From positions 1,178,001-1,242,000 of the forward strand of contig NZ_CP018789.1 of assembly GCF_002139855.1 (NCBI RefSeq): DNA of 64,000 nt. Direction: 5' to 3'. Below are positions 24,679-38,900 of the stretch, one piece after another (position 1 is the stretch's first letter; each line of letters starts with the position of its first letter). The stretch is from Campylobacter porcelli. GTDB lineage: Bacteria > Campylobacterota > Campylobacteria > Campylobacterales > Campylobacteraceae. Made by a program: the position numbers and the translations under genes. The notes under the pieces were generated by a model, which saw only the letters and a list, made by a program, of their open reading frames with translations, was not told the origin of the DNA and made no database searches.

Positions 24679-26190
24679 TTATTTTTTCATACTTAAATAG
24701 CTATTTAACGCACTTACATATGCTTTTGCACTTGCCATCATAGTATCTATATCAAGCCCATGCCCGATAAATGGAGGCTCACCAGAGCCAAATGCCACTT
24801 TAACCGTAACTTTCGCAAGAGCGTCTTTGCCCTGTGATACTGCTGAGACCTTATAATCTTTTAACTCACCAGCAACCTTGCTAATTCTATCTATCACTTT
24901 AAATATCGCATCGGCTGTGCCATTGCCAAGAGCTGCATCACTGATAATATCATCATTAAATTTAATACTAATTGCCGCACTTGCGTGGCCTAAATTACAA
25001 GAGTTGGTGCTTAAGGCCTCAATAGTATAAATTTCAGGAATTTTAATAATCTCATCGCTTACAAGCGCTCTAATATCATCATCAAAAATCTCTTTTTTCT
25101 TATCGCAAAGTATTTTAAATTTACCAAAAGCTTCATTAATCTCATCATCATCAAGATCAAAACCCAAATTTATAAGCTTATCTTTAAAAGCGTGTCTGCC
25201 ACTATGCTTACCTAAAACTAGAGTATTTCTCTTAGCACCTATATCTTCAGCTTTGATTATTTCATATGTTTGAGCACATTTTAATATACCATCTTGATGA
25301 ATGCCACTTTCGTGAGCAAAGGCGTTTTTACCTACAATTGCCTTATTTGGCTGAGGCTCAATACCAGTGATACTAGCTACTAGGCGACTTGTAGGGTAGA
25401 TCTCTTTTGTAACAATATCAGTATATAATCCACTAAATTCATCGCTTCTTGTTTTAATCGCCATAACGATCTCTTCTAAAGCAGCATTACCTGCTCTCTC
25501 TCCAAGTCCATTTATGGTGCATTCCACCTGTCTAGCTCCAGCTTTTATACTTGCTAAAGTATTTGCTACAGCTAGGCCAAGATCGTTGTGATTATGAACT
25601 GAGATAATAGCTCTATTGCCGATATATTCACTCATGATTCTAACCATATCAGCTATCTCATAAGGCAATCTAAAACCCACCGTATCAGGTAAATTTAAGG
25701 TTCTAGCTCCAGCATTTACCACCGCATCGCAAATCTCTTTTAAGAATGATATATCGCTTCTTCCAGCATCTTCACAGCTAAATTCAACATCATCTACAAA
25801 GCTTTTAGCGTATTTAACCGCTTCAACTGCTCTTTTGATAACTTCATCTGGCTTCATTTTAAGCTTGTGTTCCATATGGATTGGGCTAGTGGCTATAAAT
25901 GTGTGAATTCTTTTATTTTTAGCCGGTGCAATGGCATCTGCAGCCGCCTTAATATCGCGCTCAAGAGCTCTTGAAAGGCTAGCTACCTTAATATTTTCTA
26001 CCTGTTTAGCAATCTGATTAATCGCATCAAAATCCCCAGGACTAGCAGCGGCAAATCCAGCCTCCATAACATTAACCCCAAGACGCTCCAACTGAAGTGC
26101 TATTTGAATTTTCTCTTCAGTATTCATAGATGCACCAGGGCTTTGCTCACCATCTCTTAAAGTCGTATCAAAAATTATAATCTTATCCAT
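24679..26190 (-). CDS. leuA: 2-isopropylmalate synthase
   Basis: Condenses 2-oxoisovalerate with acetyl-CoA, the first committed step to leucine. The HMGL-like TIM barrel starts [19 protein letters not shown], and the metal-binding HNHNDLG-type motif is [17 protein letters not shown] with [15 protein letters not shown]. The C-terminal regulatory LeuA dimer domain (about residues 370-503) is present, so leucine feedback is expected. Length (503) fits the long LeuA form. It stands alone with AAGGAT before the ATG. Confidence 0.95.
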   Translation of the reverse strand: MDKIIIFDTTLRDGEQSPGASMNTEEKIQIALQLERLGVNVMEAGFAAASPGDFDAINQIAKQVENIKVASLSRALERDIKAAADAIAPAKNKRIHTFIATSPIHMEHKLKMKPDEVIKRAVEAVKYAKSFVDDVEFSCEDAGRSDISFLKEICDAVVNAGARTLNLPDTVGFRLPYEIADMVRIMSEYIGNRAIISVHNHNDLGLAVANTLASIKAGARQVECTINGLGERAGNAALEEIVMAIKTRSDEFSGLYTDIVTKEIYPTSRLVASITGIEPQPNKAIVGKNAFAHESGIHQDGILKCAQTYEIIKAEDIGAKRNTLVLGKHSGRHAFKDKLINLGFDLDDDEINEAFGKFKILCDKKKEIFDDDIRALVSDEIIKIPEIYTIEALSTNSCNLGHASAAISIKFNDDIISDAALGNGTADAIFKVIDRISKVAGELKDYKVSAVSQGKDALAKVTVKVAFGSGEPPFIGHGLDIDTMMASAKAYVSALNSYLSMKK

Positions 26191-26317
26191 TTTATTATCC
26201 TTAAATTTAAAATATTTTATAGCGTATTACGCATGAATTTGAATTAAAAAGAGCTACAGAGCAGATTTAACAAAGAGAGTTTATAAATAAATATATAAAT
26301 TTTTTTACCATTTGCTA

Positions 26318-27046
26318 TCATTTTTGCTCCTTTATCTTTATATTTTTGGCAAAAAACATTGCCCAAATAGCGCGAATTATACCATATATAGTATAAATAG
26401 AAATCAAAGCAGTGGCTGATTCTAATGGGTATAAATATAAAAAAGAGAATATAATTACCAATATAACAAGAGCTTTAATGTAATTTGCGCGACTAAAATC
26501 CACTTTTTTAAAGCTTGGATACCTCACATTAGAAACCATCAATATAGAAAGCAGACACATTAAAATAAGAAACGCAAACTCATATCCTTGCATAATCTCA
26601 TATTTATTATAAATTCCAATCCAAAATCCAGCCACTATAGCAGCAGTTGGAATAGGCAAACCGATAAATATATTTGGCTCATTTTCATTGGTTGTAACAT
26701 TAAATCTAGCTAGTCTAATCGCACCAAATACCACAAACATCGCCGTAATAAGTGAGCCAAATCTACCAAATTCATCTGCAATACTAAAATAAAATAGCAT
26801 AGCAGGAGCCACTCCAAAAGCTACTAAATCAGCCAAACTATCAAATTCTACCCCGAATTTAGAAGTAGTCTTTGTAAGTCTTGCCACTCTACCATCTAAA
26901 CCATCAAGCACAAGTGAGACTACAATATAAAAAATAGCCTTACCAAACTCACCATTTGCACTTGCTAAAATACTAATAATACCCGTAAATGCACTACCGG
27001 CTGTAAATAAATTTGGAAGTATGTATATAAATTTATTATTATTCAT
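26318..27046 (-). CDS. pssA: CDP-diacylglycerol--serine O-phosphatidyltransferase
   Basis: Makes phosphatidylserine from CDP-DAG and serine in the inner membrane. The CDP-alcohol phosphatidyltransferase motif is LDGLDGRVARLTKTTSKFGVEFDSLADLVAFG, followed by several membrane helices. Length (242) matches the PssA type II enzyme. The ATG overlaps the upstream PSD-like gene by eight bases. The order pssA / PSD-related / ftsH / prmA / cheY is the same as I recall in C. jejuni. Confidence 0.94.
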   Translation of the reverse strand: MNNNKFIYILPNLFTAGSAFTGIISILASANGEFGKAIFYIVVSLVLDGLDGRVARLTKTTSKFGVEFDSLADLVAFGVAPAMLFYFSIADEFGRFGSLITAMFVVFGAIRLARFNVTTNENEPNIFIGLPIPTAAIVAGFWIGIYNKYEIMQGYEFAFLILMCLLSILMVSNVRYPSFKKVDFSRANYIKALVILVIIFSFLYLYPLESATALISIYTIYGIIRAIWAMFFAKNIKIKEQK

Positions 27047-27650
27047 CTATATAACCTATAACATTACAAGCTTTAATTTTATCCCCTTTGGAATAAGATA
27101 TTCTCGTATTTAACGGCATTAAAACTACGACTTTGCCATCTTTTAAAAAACCAATTCTACGACCAGATTTCATATGAGTGAAATTTTCTAAATATATTTT
27201 AGAGCTAAACGCTGAAGTGCTAATACGGATTATAATATCCTCTTTTTTTGACATTATAGTAACTCGGTTACTAAGTAAATTTAGATTTGAATCGCTACTA
27301 TGTATATTAAGACCGCTTCGTTTTTTGATAATCAACTCATCAACATCGCAAACGGCACGCAAAACCCCAGAATCAAAAATTCTATTGCGAATCACAATTT
27401 GGCTATAGCTTCGTCCATTATAATTACACTTTTTTATACTATCTACGATCCCATCAATTGGTGATAAAATGGCCTTTGCTTCTTCACTTTGTGGTAGTCT
27501 CTCAGGGTTTCTATATACCCATAAAGTAGCAATAAATAAAGCAGCAAAAAGCCAAAACCAAATATCAAAAATCCAAGATAGTATAAAAATCAATCCCGAT
27601 ATTAAAACGCATTTATAGCCATATTTGCTTATAATTCCTAGATTATCCAT
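27039..27650 (-). CDS. Phosphatidylserine decarboxylase-related membrane protein
   Basis: 203 residues, two N-terminal membrane helices, then a PSD-like domain (YRNPERLP, ILSPIDGIVDSI, IRNRIFDSGVLRAVCDV). In true short PSDs the chain cuts itself at a GS(S/T) near the C-terminus to make the pyruvoyl cofactor; the equivalent place here reads RRIGFLKDGKVVVLMPLN, with no Gly-Ser. It therefore probably cannot form the cofactor. C. jejuni has a similar PSD-related gene in the same position. It lies between ftsH and pssA and may still bind phospholipid. The catalytic activity of the family should not be assumed. Confidence 0.75.
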   Translation of the reverse strand: MDNLGIISKYGYKCVLISGLIFILSWIFDIWFWLFAALFIATLWVYRNPERLPQSEEAKAILSPIDGIVDSIKKCNYNGRSYSQIVIRNRIFDSGVLRAVCDVDELIIKKRSGLNIHSSDSNLNLLSNRVTIMSKKEDIIIRISTSAFSSKIYLENFTHMKSGRRIGFLKDGKVVVLMPLNTRISYSKGDKIKACNVIGYIDE

Positions 27651-27655
27651 CTATT

Positions 27656-29572
27656 TTAATTCTCTTTTGCCTTTTTAATATCTGAATTCTCATCTTCGAT
27701 ATCAACCAAACGAGTAGGCAATCCATTAGCCTCTTCAAACTCCCTAATAATTGCCCTTACCTTAGCTCCTTCTATAGTCTCTTCTTCATATAAAGACTCT
27801 ACCATCTTCTCTATAGCACCACGATATAGCTCAAGTGTAGCTACAACTGCTTCAAATCTCTCATTTAAGAAATTTTTTACAAATTCATCTAATTTTTTTG
27901 CCATATCATCACTATAATCTTTTAAGGTTTGACCACCATTTAAGAATACATTTCTTTGCTTTTCAAGCACCATAAGCCCTGCTACATCAGTCATTCCATA
28001 CATTGAAACCATAGCTTTAATAATATCAGTAGCACGCTCAAGGTCGTTACTAGCACCTGTGCTAATCTCTTTGATAAATACTTGCTCTGCTGCCCTACCA
28101 CCTAAGAGAACATCAACTTTTGCTATAAGCTCATGCTTTTGCATTAAGAATTTATTCTCTTCTGGGGCATTTAGAGTATAGCCCAAAGCTGCTATCCCCC
28201 TTGGGATAACTGAAACCTTAGTAACCTTATCAGCACCTTTAGTAGTTTCAGCTATAAGGGCATGTCCGCACTCGTGATATGTAACTATCTTTTTCTCTTT
28301 TGGATTTATTCGGCGAGATTTTTTCTCAAGCCCTGCAATAGCTCTCTCAACCGCTTCAACTAAATCTTGTTGGTCAATCTTAGCCTTATTAGATCGACCA
28401 GCCAAAAGAGCGGCTTCATTTATAATATTAGCTAAATCCGCCCCAGCAAGCCCAGCAGTCAAACGACCAATCTCATCCATATTGACATCATTTGAGAGTT
28501 TAACCTCTTTACTATGCACCTTTAATATATCCACACGACCTTTAAAATCAGGTTTATCAACCAAAACTTGGCGATCAAATCTACCTGGTCTTAAAAGTGC
28601 CGCATCTAAAACCTCTGGGCGGTTAGTCGCTGCTAGGACAATTACCGGACTTTTATCACTATCAAAGCCATCCATTTCAGCCAAAAGCTGATTTAAAGTC
28701 TGCTCTCTCTCATCATTGCCGCCCATCATAGATCCAGCGGCTCTACTTTTACCAATGGCGTCAATCTCATCGATAAAGACAATAGCTGGGGCTTCTTTTT
28801 TAGCATTTTCAAAAAGATCTCTAACCCTACTTGCACCAACGCCAACAAACATCTCTATAAAGCTAGATCCTGAAACTGAAAAAAATGGCACTTCAGCTTC
28901 ACCGGCCACAGCTTTAGCAAGTAAGGTTTTACCAGTTCCTGGAGGCCCTACTAATAATACCCCTTTTGGTATCTTAGCCCCAAGGCGGATATATCGCTCA
29001 GGATTTTTAAGAAAATCTACAATCTCCTTAACCTCATCTTTAGCCTCTTCAACTCCAGCAACATCATCAAATTTAACCTTTGGCTTTTCGCTATTAATTA
29101 GCTTTTTACTGCTTCCCATACCCAAAATTCCGCTACCCATATTTTTTTGCATTCTACTAGCAAGAAACATCCAAATAGCAAAAAATATAAACACAGGAAT
29201 AACCCAAGAAAATAGCATATCGCTTAGCCAATTACTCTCGCTATATGCACCATAACTGATATTATTCTCTTCTAAAAGCGGAACTAAAGTCTGGTCGTTT
29301 GCAACCTTTTTAACCACATATGTTTGAGAATTTCCACTTGCTTTGATTGTGGTTTGACCAATCACAACTTCATTTATCTGCTTTGATTTAATGAGTGATT
29401 TTAACTCTGAGTAGCTGATATTTTTAGAATTTCCACTAGAAATCCCCATCTCATCAGGGCTTATACTGCGAAATATAAGCACCATCACCACAGCAAAAAT
29501 CGCAAATACTAAAATAGGATTTTTGTTAAAAAAACTATTATTATTTCCATTTGATTGATTTTTATTTTCCAT
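27656..29572 (-). CDS. ftsH: ATP-dependent zinc metalloprotease FtsH
   Basis: Membrane-bound AAA protease that removes misassembled membrane and regulatory proteins. Two N-terminal membrane helices flank a periplasmic domain; Walker [14 protein letters not shown], Walker [12 protein letters not shown], the second region of homology [20 protein letters not shown] and the zinc motif TYHECGHAL are present. 638 residues is the usual length. Its start overlaps the stop of prmA by one base, continuing a tightly packed cheY-prmA-ftsH operon. Confidence 0.97.
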   Translation of the reverse strand: MENKNQSNGNNNSFFNKNPILVFAIFAVVMVLIFRSISPDEMGISSGNSKNISYSELKSLIKSKQINEVVIGQTTIKASGNSQTYVVKKVANDQTLVPLLEENNISYGAYSESNWLSDMLFSWVIPVFIFFAIWMFLASRMQKNMGSGILGMGSSKKLINSEKPKVKFDDVAGVEEAKDEVKEIVDFLKNPERYIRLGAKIPKGVLLVGPPGTGKTLLAKAVAGEAEVPFFSVSGSSFIEMFVGVGASRVRDLFENAKKEAPAIVFIDEIDAIGKSRAAGSMMGGNDEREQTLNQLLAEMDGFDSDKSPVIVLAATNRPEVLDAALLRPGRFDRQVLVDKPDFKGRVDILKVHSKEVKLSNDVNMDEIGRLTAGLAGADLANIINEAALLAGRSNKAKIDQQDLVEAVERAIAGLEKKSRRINPKEKKIVTYHECGHALIAETTKGADKVTKVSVIPRGIAALGYTLNAPEENKFLMQKHELIAKVDVLLGGRAAEQVFIKEISTGASNDLERATDIIKAMVSMYGMTDVAGLMVLEKQRNVFLNGGQTLKDYSDDMAKKLDEFVKNFLNERFEAVVATLELYRGAIEKMVESLYEEETIEGAKVRAIIREFEEANGLPTRLVDIEDENSDIKKAKEN

Positions 29573-30384
29573 TATTTTCCTTGATTTTTAAATACAAAGC
29601 TCTCCCACTCATTTTGAGTTAAATTTTCCACTAACTCAAATTCACTAAAGGCGTTGATAACTCTGCTTTTATATTTTGTTAGAATTCCAGATAGTATGAT
29701 AATACCACTATTTTTGACTTTAGATTTTAGGTCATTTGCAAGAAATAGTATAACATCAGCGATAATATTAGCCACCACTAAATCGTAGCATTGGTCGCTA
29801 TTTATCACTGAGCCAGTCCAGACCTTGTGTATATTTATGCTATTTTTTTGAGCGTTATCAATCGTGCTTTTAACTGCCAATTCATCTGTATCACAGCTAT
29901 CCACGCTCAAACCTAGCTTTGCCATAGCTATGCTTAAAATACCGCTACCACAGCCTACATCTAAGGCTTCATTATAATCTTTAGCATATTTTGAGATTAG
30001 CTTTAGGCATGAATTTGTGCTCTCATGATGCCCTGATCCAAAGGCAAGAGCTGGGTCAATGATAATGTCTATCAACCCATCTTTTGGCTGCTCCCAACTA
30101 GGTCTAATATAAAAATCACCAGCCACGATAGGGGCTACACCCTTTTTATACTCATCAATCCAATCTTTATTATCTTTAAGCTGCAAATCGCTCTTTATAT
30201 CATACTCAAGGCGATTAGCAAACTCTTCAAGTCCCCATTTAATATCATTTAAATTATGTTCATCTCTAATGATAAAGCCATTATCGATCTCTTCTATACA
30301 GGTAAATCCAAATTCAAATACAAGATCTTTTAATAGCTCTATTTGCGAAGATAAGACTTTTAATTCGTAATATTTATCTTTCAT
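29572..30384 (-). CDS. prmA: Ribosomal protein L11 methyltransferase
   Basis: Methylates ribosomal protein L11 using SAM. The N-terminal substrate-binding part is followed by the Rossmann methyltransferase: EALDVGCGSGILSIAMAKLG, CDTDELAVKSTIDNAQ and the catalytic region LVVANIIADVI. Residues DPALAFGSGHHESTNSCL form the conserved pre-motif. Length 270. One-base overlaps with both cheY upstream and ftsH downstream indicate translational coupling. Confidence 0.93.
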   Translation of the reverse strand: MKDKYYELKVLSSQIELLKDLVFEFGFTCIEEIDNGFIIRDEHNLNDIKWGLEEFANRLEYDIKSDLQLKDNKDWIDEYKKGVAPIVAGDFYIRPSWEQPKDGLIDIIIDPALAFGSGHHESTNSCLKLISKYAKDYNEALDVGCGSGILSIAMAKLGLSVDSCDTDELAVKSTIDNAQKNSINIHKVWTGSVINSDQCYDLVVANIIADVILFLANDLKSKVKNSGIIILSGILTKYKSRVINAFSEFELVENLTQNEWESFVFKNQGK

Positions 30385-30749
30385 TACCCAAGGACATCTT
30401 CAAGCTTCTCTTTAAGAACTTGAGGGGTGAATGGCTTGACTATATAGTTATTTACGCCAGCTTTTAACGCTGTGATAACCTCAGCTTTACCACCTTCTGT
30501 AGTTACCATTATAATAGGCATATTTTCATATTTTGACTCTGCTCTTACCTTTTTGACAAGCTCCAAACCATTCATTTCAGGCATATTCCAATCAGTAATC
30601 AAAACACCAATATCTGGATTTTGGCAAAGTAAATCCCAAGCTTCCACGCCGTGCTCTGCTTGTAATACATCTTTGTGACCAAGTCTTTCTAATGTATTTT
30701 TTATAATTCTTCTCATAGTAGAGCTATCATCAACAACTAATAACTTCAA
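30384..30749 (-). CDS. cheY: Chemotaxis response regulator CheY
   Basis: A 121-residue single receiver domain. The acidic pair is Asp7-Asp8, the phospho-acceptor Asp53 lies in VLITDWNMPEMNG, the switch Thr is in MVTTEGG and the conserved Lys in YIVKPFTP. Phosphorylated CheY binds the flagellar switch. Position before prmA-ftsH matches C. jejuni cheY. The Tlp6-like receptor in this window would act through it. Confidence 0.95.
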   Translation of the reverse strand: MKLLVVDDSSTMRRIIKNTLERLGHKDVLQAEHGVEAWDLLCQNPDIGVLITDWNMPEMNGLELVKKVRAESKYENMPIIMVTTEGGKAEVITALKAGVNNYIVKPFTPQVLKEKLEDVLG

Positions 30750-30813
30750 TAACTATCCTTTCACAACTTTGGCGGTATTTTATCTAAAATTACTTTTAAA
30801 ATAACTTTAATAA

Positions 30814-31524
30814 CTAAAAATTATTTCCAAAAATATCATTAAGCCCTATTTTGCCTTCATAATACGCCTTTCCGATTATAACTCCAGATACCCCTTTAGC
30901 CTTGCTTGCAGCCTCTAAATCAGCTAAATTTGCTACTCCTCCACTTGCGATTGTGGCAATGCCACTAGCCTTTGCGATAGAAGTGGTAAAATCTAAATTT
31001 AACCCACAAAGCATACCATCATTATTAATATCAGTAGCTATTATCGCCTCTACTCCAGCATCTGCGTATAATTTAGCTAAATGAGTGGCCTCCATCTTGC
31101 TAACTTCAGCCCAGCCTTCAACCGCTACAAAGCCATCTTTAGCATCAATGCCTACAACTATTCTATACTTTTTTGCCATCTCTTTTACAAATTCAGGATT
31201 TTTAAGTGCCACTGAGCCTAAGATCAATCTAGTTACACCTGAGCTTAAATAGCTCTTTATACGCTCTTCATTACGAACTCCACCGCCAATTTGTATATTT
31301 AAATTCGTCGCACTCACTATCTTTTCTATGGTTTTTAAATTTAACGCATCTCCAGCAAAAGCCCCATCTAAATCTACAATATGTAGCCACTTTGCCCCAG
31401 CATCGCTAAATCTCTTAGCTAGCTCCCAAGGCTCATTAGAGTAAATTTTCGCACTATCCATAACCCCCTTTGATAGCCTTACTACCTTGCCATCTTTTAG
31501 GTCTATTGCCATATATTTTTCCAT
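30814..31524 (-). CDS. hisA: ProFAR isomerase (HisA)
   Basis: Catalyses the Amadori rearrangement of ProFAR to PRFAR in histidine synthesis. TIM-barrel features: [16 protein letters not shown] at the start, the phosphate-binding [19 protein letters not shown] with catalytic Asp, and [17 protein letters not shown]. 236 residues. Its ATG overlaps the hisH stop by one base. Confidence 0.94.
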   Translation of the reverse strand: MEKYMAIDLKDGKVVRLSKGVMDSAKIYSNEPWELAKRFSDAGAKWLHIVDLDGAFAGDALNLKTIEKIVSATNLNIQIGGGVRNEERIKSYLSSGVTRLILGSVALKNPEFVKEMAKKYRIVVGIDAKDGFVAVEGWAEVSKMEATHLAKLYADAGVEAIIATDINNDGMLCGLNLDFTTSIAKASGIATIASGGVANLADLEAASKAKGVSGVIIGKAYYEGKIGLNDIFGNNF

Positions 31525-32135
31525 TATAGCTCCATAAAATTCTTAATAATTCTTAGCCCATTATCGTGAGATTTCTCAGGATGAGGCTGAAAGCCATAGA
31601 CATTTTCATACTCTACAGCACTGACAAATTCATATCCATAATCTGTATAAGCTAGTGCAAATTTGCTATCACAAATAGCATGATATGAATGCACAAAATA
31701 TAGATAAGCACTATCTTTAAGACCTTTTATAATCTTGCTTTGTTTTGTAAATTTAGCCATATTCCAGCCCATATGCGGAACTTTTAATGGCTCTTTAAAT
31801 TTAGTTTTGTCAAACTCTACAATGCTCCCTTTAATCACACCTAAACCACTATGCTCACCAAATTCATAGCTTTTATCAAACAAAAGTTGCATTCCAAGGC
31901 ATATCCCAAGAAATGGCTTACCACTGGATATAAACTCTAAAATCGCACTATCTAAGCCACGAGATTTTAGCTCTTCCATCGCCTTGCCAAAAGCACCAAC
32001 TCCAGGTAAAAGAAGTCTATCATACTCCTTTAAACGATCAGCATCGCTAACTAGCTCACTCTTAGCACCTACAAACTCAAGCGCATTTTGCACACTTCTA
32101 ATATTCCCAGCACCATAATCAATAATCCCTATCAA
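31524..32135 (-). CDS. hisH: Imidazole glycerol phosphate synthase glutaminase subunit
   Basis: Supplies ammonia to HisF for IGP synthesis. Class I amidotransferase triad: Cys in [12 protein letters not shown], His and Glu in FQPHPEKS. The start [18 protein letters not shown] is typical. It overlaps pglG by 17 bases. hisF is not in the window. The hisHA pair lies between cheY and the pgl genes, unlike the order I recall in C. jejuni. Confidence 0.94.
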   Translation of the reverse strand: MIGIIDYGAGNIRSVQNALEFVGAKSELVSDADRLKEYDRLLLPGVGAFGKAMEELKSRGLDSAILEFISSGKPFLGICLGMQLLFDKSYEFGEHSGLGVIKGSIVEFDKTKFKEPLKVPHMGWNMAKFTKQSKIIKGLKDSAYLYFVHSYHAICDSKFALAYTDYGYEFVSAVEYENVYGFQPHPEKSHDNGLRIIKNFMEL

Positions 32136-33024
32136 TACTACTCCTTCTTAAAACAAACAAATAGCAACTAAGCGCAATCATCAAAAATCCAACCCCACCA
32201 ATGAGATAGATAGCATAAAATATCTGGCTTGGATCGGTAATAGCAAATTTAAAAACAAGCATTAATGACTCAATAGCTAAGGCTATAATAATGCTACCTA
32301 TAAATCTTACCATCGTTCTGCTTCCGCCATTTTGATGATGATTTGGTCTGCCTAAAACTTCAGATTCAAAAATAGCCTTAACAAGATCAAATATCGCAAG
32401 TGCTAAAGTCAGCACAATAGTGGATTCAAAAACCTCGCTAATATTAATCTCATTAAAGCTCTTTAGCACAAAGCCCTTTATCCCATAAATAAATAAAACA
32501 AGCGAAATTACAAATAACGCAATGGAGAAAACTGAGTATATAAGCTTTGTAAATTTACCAAATATACCATCAACCGACCCAGGGCTAATAATAGCTAAAA
32601 GCTCACTTAGACCAATATCCATACAAGCTACATAAACTAGCTCTTTATTCTCATTATAAATAGGCATAGATGCTGTAACGCAAAGACGATTAGTAAGGCT
32701 TGAAGGGTATGGATCTGTTAATACACAACGCCTCTCACGCACACTTCTATAATAATAAGCCTTATTACTTCTATTAGCACCTTTGCCAATTGTATTTTTA
32801 GGATCTAAGCTTATGGTGTCTTCTAGCTGAATTCCATTTTTATCTAGTATATAAAAAGCATCAAATCCATCAACTTCATGAGCGATCTTATCAAAACCAT
32901 CTTTGATATTTTGAGCACTAACTCCTGGTAGATTATTTGGGATATTTCTATTAAATAGATAACATAGATAGGCTCTAGCTTTATAGCGTATTTGGCTAAA
33001 TTCTTCAATCTCTTTAAATGTCAC
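32119..33024 (-). CDS. pglG: PglG, general glycosylation locus membrane protein
   Basis: 301 residues. The N-terminal 165 residues resemble a PDC/Cache-like sensing domain (VDGFDAFYILDKNGIQLEDTI, SVRERRCVLTDPYPSSLTNRLCVTASMPIYNENKELVYVACMDI), followed by four probable membrane helices and no output domain. This matches PglG of the Campylobacter pgl locus, whose role in N-glycosylation is unsettled. It is packed against pglF with one base between. Confidence 0.82.
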   Translation of the reverse strand: MTFKEIEEFSQIRYKARAYLCYLFNRNIPNNLPGVSAQNIKDGFDKIAHEVDGFDAFYILDKNGIQLEDTISLDPKNTIGKGANRSNKAYYYRSVRERRCVLTDPYPSSLTNRLCVTASMPIYNENKELVYVACMDIGLSELLAIISPGSVDGIFGKFTKLIYSVFSIALFVISLVLFIYGIKGFVLKSFNEINISEVFESTIVLTLALAIFDLVKAIFESEVLGRPNHHQNGGSRTMVRFIGSIIIALAIESLMLVFKFAITDPSQIFYAIYLIGGVGFLMIALSCYLFVLRRSSIDRDY

Positions 33025-33025
33025 A

Positions 33026-35949
<2,924 letters not shown>

Positions 35950-35984
35950 TTAGTATTAATAGCTCAAATAAAGTTAAATTTAAT

Positions 35985-38900
35985 TTATAAGCCTACTACT
36001 TGCTTTGTGGCTTCTATCTTTTTTTGACTCCATATCACAAGATCTTTTATAATTAGCTTTTGAATGGCTTTAATAAAATTCTCCATAAAATCAAAATCTA
36101 TTTCACCGTTAGCGGTTATTGGTAGTGAAATAACATCATTTTCTACTTTGTCGTTCCAGGTAGCCAAAAAATCCCTAGAATATTTAGGATAAAGAACTTT
36201 TTCTAAAACACATTGAAAAAATAAATTGATCTTAAAATCTATTTCACAATTTTTAAATTTTATAAAATAACTTTCAGCCAATATCCCAGTTTCGTGTTGT
36301 TGAGCATAAACCTTACCAGTAGCAATAACACCATTATACACTATTGAGATAACATTTTTATAAGTTTCAAAATCATCTTTTTTAGCCCAATACATTATGC
36401 CATTATCTCCAAATTTACAATAAACTACTGGCACAAAAAACTCAGTTGTTTTTATTTTTGAAACTGCTTTGAATTTATCGCCTTTACCTAAAAATTTTGC
36501 TGATAATTTATCAAACAAATCGCCGATTTTAAATTCACGCTCTACCCCCCCCCATTTGCTAAATTCATCAAATTTAGCTAGGGCGTCCTTTTCGTTTTGG
36601 GTTAGCTCATAATCTTTTAAGCCAGTGGCTTTTAGATAGGCTTCTAGCTCACGCACACGCTCCGCTTCTAGCTCCGCTATAAAATTCTCCATAAAATCAA
36701 AATCTATCTCGCCATTTTTGGTTGGTAAAAGGATTTTTTCGTTTTTGATTTTAGCCCAAGAACACATATTTTCGTAGCCAAATTTATACTTTAAAAAGTG
36801 AAATGAATTTGCTATAAAAAGTCCTTGTTTTGGTGTTATTTCAAATAGCGGTTTTAAACAAAAAACTCTTGCGTGTGTTACCATTTTATATTTAAAATTG
36901 CGATAAAAAGCGTTTCCAAACATATCAATCGTAATTGTATTTTCATCAAAAATTTTAGCTTTTATATCGGTTTTTCCCAAAATCCCATTTTCGCCAAGTC
37001 CTGCTGTTATAACATATTCTCCAAGTCCATTAATATGCTCTTTTTTAATATCAAAATTGCCATTAAAGCTTTCAAATAATTTTTTAATTTCAAATTCTTG
37101 CCATTTTATAGAATTATGTTTATTAATAAGCATAGAATTTACGCTACTGGGACTATCCTTTTTAAGAATTTGAGCTACTTCCCACGCTAGATAATCACTC
37201 ACGCATTTTTTAAAGTCGTTTAAAGTTGGCTTGGTATCTATCTTTTTATGCTGTCCAAAGGTCCAATCCTTGCCATTTAAACTAATCGTATCTAAAATCA
37301 AAGTGCCATTAGCTTCGTTATAAAAATCGCTTGATTTTTTGCGGTCTAAGACTATATCTACGATTTCGGCGTATCTTAATTCAGCGTTGTCAGCGTCTTT
37401 TAAATTTACATTTAGACCGCTTTTTTTGCGGTTTTGGCGAGAGTAGCCGTCATTACTAAAATCGATAAATTTTACTATGGATTTTTCATTGTGTGGTCTG
37501 CCTACTTCAAAAAGATAAATAGCAGTCTGAACTCCAGCTTTTCCGCAGAAAATATCGCTCATTTTTATACTTGCTTTTAGTGTTGAGTGTTTTAAAATTT
37601 CTTTTGTATATGGCAAGCCGTTTCCGCTTCCTGCGTTTTCTTGTATCAAGACGGCTGCTTTTCCGCTTTTCATTTTGCTTAGGGCTTTTTCTACAAAGTT
37701 AAAGCCTTTTCCGTCTGCTGAATAAGGCGGATTTAGCAAAAATACATTTGCTGGGAATGGGGTGGATTGGTCTTGGTAATTCCCTTCGTAGTTTATCAAA
37801 CTATCTGTATTTATCACATTTGCTGAGCCATCGCCCATTAAAATCATATTTAAAATAGCAAGAAGACAAATATCAGGGCGAAGCTCAACACCTAAAAGCT
37901 GTTTAGACTTGATATGAAAAAGCTTATCCTCAAGCTCACTGCTTGAATTTATGCTATTTTTCGCATCGGCTAACATTAATTTCAAAGACGAAATCAAAAA
38001 TCCACCACTTCCCATCGCATAGTCCCAAACAAAGCTATCTTTATTTACTTCACAAAGTTTTGCCATGAGATCGGTTACATAGCGTGGAGTTAGGACAACA
38101 TCGTTTTTCTCGCCATCTGGGATATCTACATAGCGGTTTAAGACATTGAAAAGCTGACCGGTAAAATCCAAATGGTATTTGTTGTTTTTAAGATATGGCA
38201 TTACATTTTCAAGCACGATTTTATAAATTTGCTTTAATCTGCTTTGGCCGTTTTGGCTTTTCCATAAATTTGTATCTATAAAAACTTTTGTAAGTTCGCG
38301 TAAAATCATATCTTTTTTAGTTGAGTTTAGATTTTTGTGTTCTAGGTAGTCGCTAATTTTGTTAAGAATAATTTTGCCATCGTTTGAATTTGGGGTATTT
38401 TCGCCTTTTAAGTCATTTAAGGCAAGTGGTGAAATGTGATTAGCAATGCCTAAATTTGCCATGATTATACCGACTACTATTTCTACTCTATATTGAACAG
38501 CAACGCCATAAGTGTGGTGTATGGTCTCATTTAAATTTTTAAGGCGAACTTCCATTTCGTTTTCTATCTGGGCAGTTTTGGCTTCGATCTCTTCTTGTGA
38601 GAGTTCGCAGTTTTTAATAAGATCATCTAAATCGCTACTTGCTAAAAAGCTTAAATCACTAAAATCGCCAAGCTTTTTGTAAATTTTTGGGTTTGAGACG
38701 AGATAAACGGCGTATTCTATGGTGATTTTTCCTGAATTTTCATAGCCATTTATACCAATAGCGATACAATCTGCAAAATCGCTATAAAAAGTTACGGCAT
38801 CTGCGTAATGAATAGCGCCATTTAGTGCGTATTTGCTTATATTTGAGTAATTTGGCTCGTTTTTTGAGTTTTGGTTTGCGATATTTCCTTCATCGTCAAA

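Noticed and set aside
36545-36553. Frameshift in the type IIG gene at the C9/G9 run
   Set aside because: The frame is continuous through the run to both recognition domains; it is a switch in the ON state rather than a mutation.
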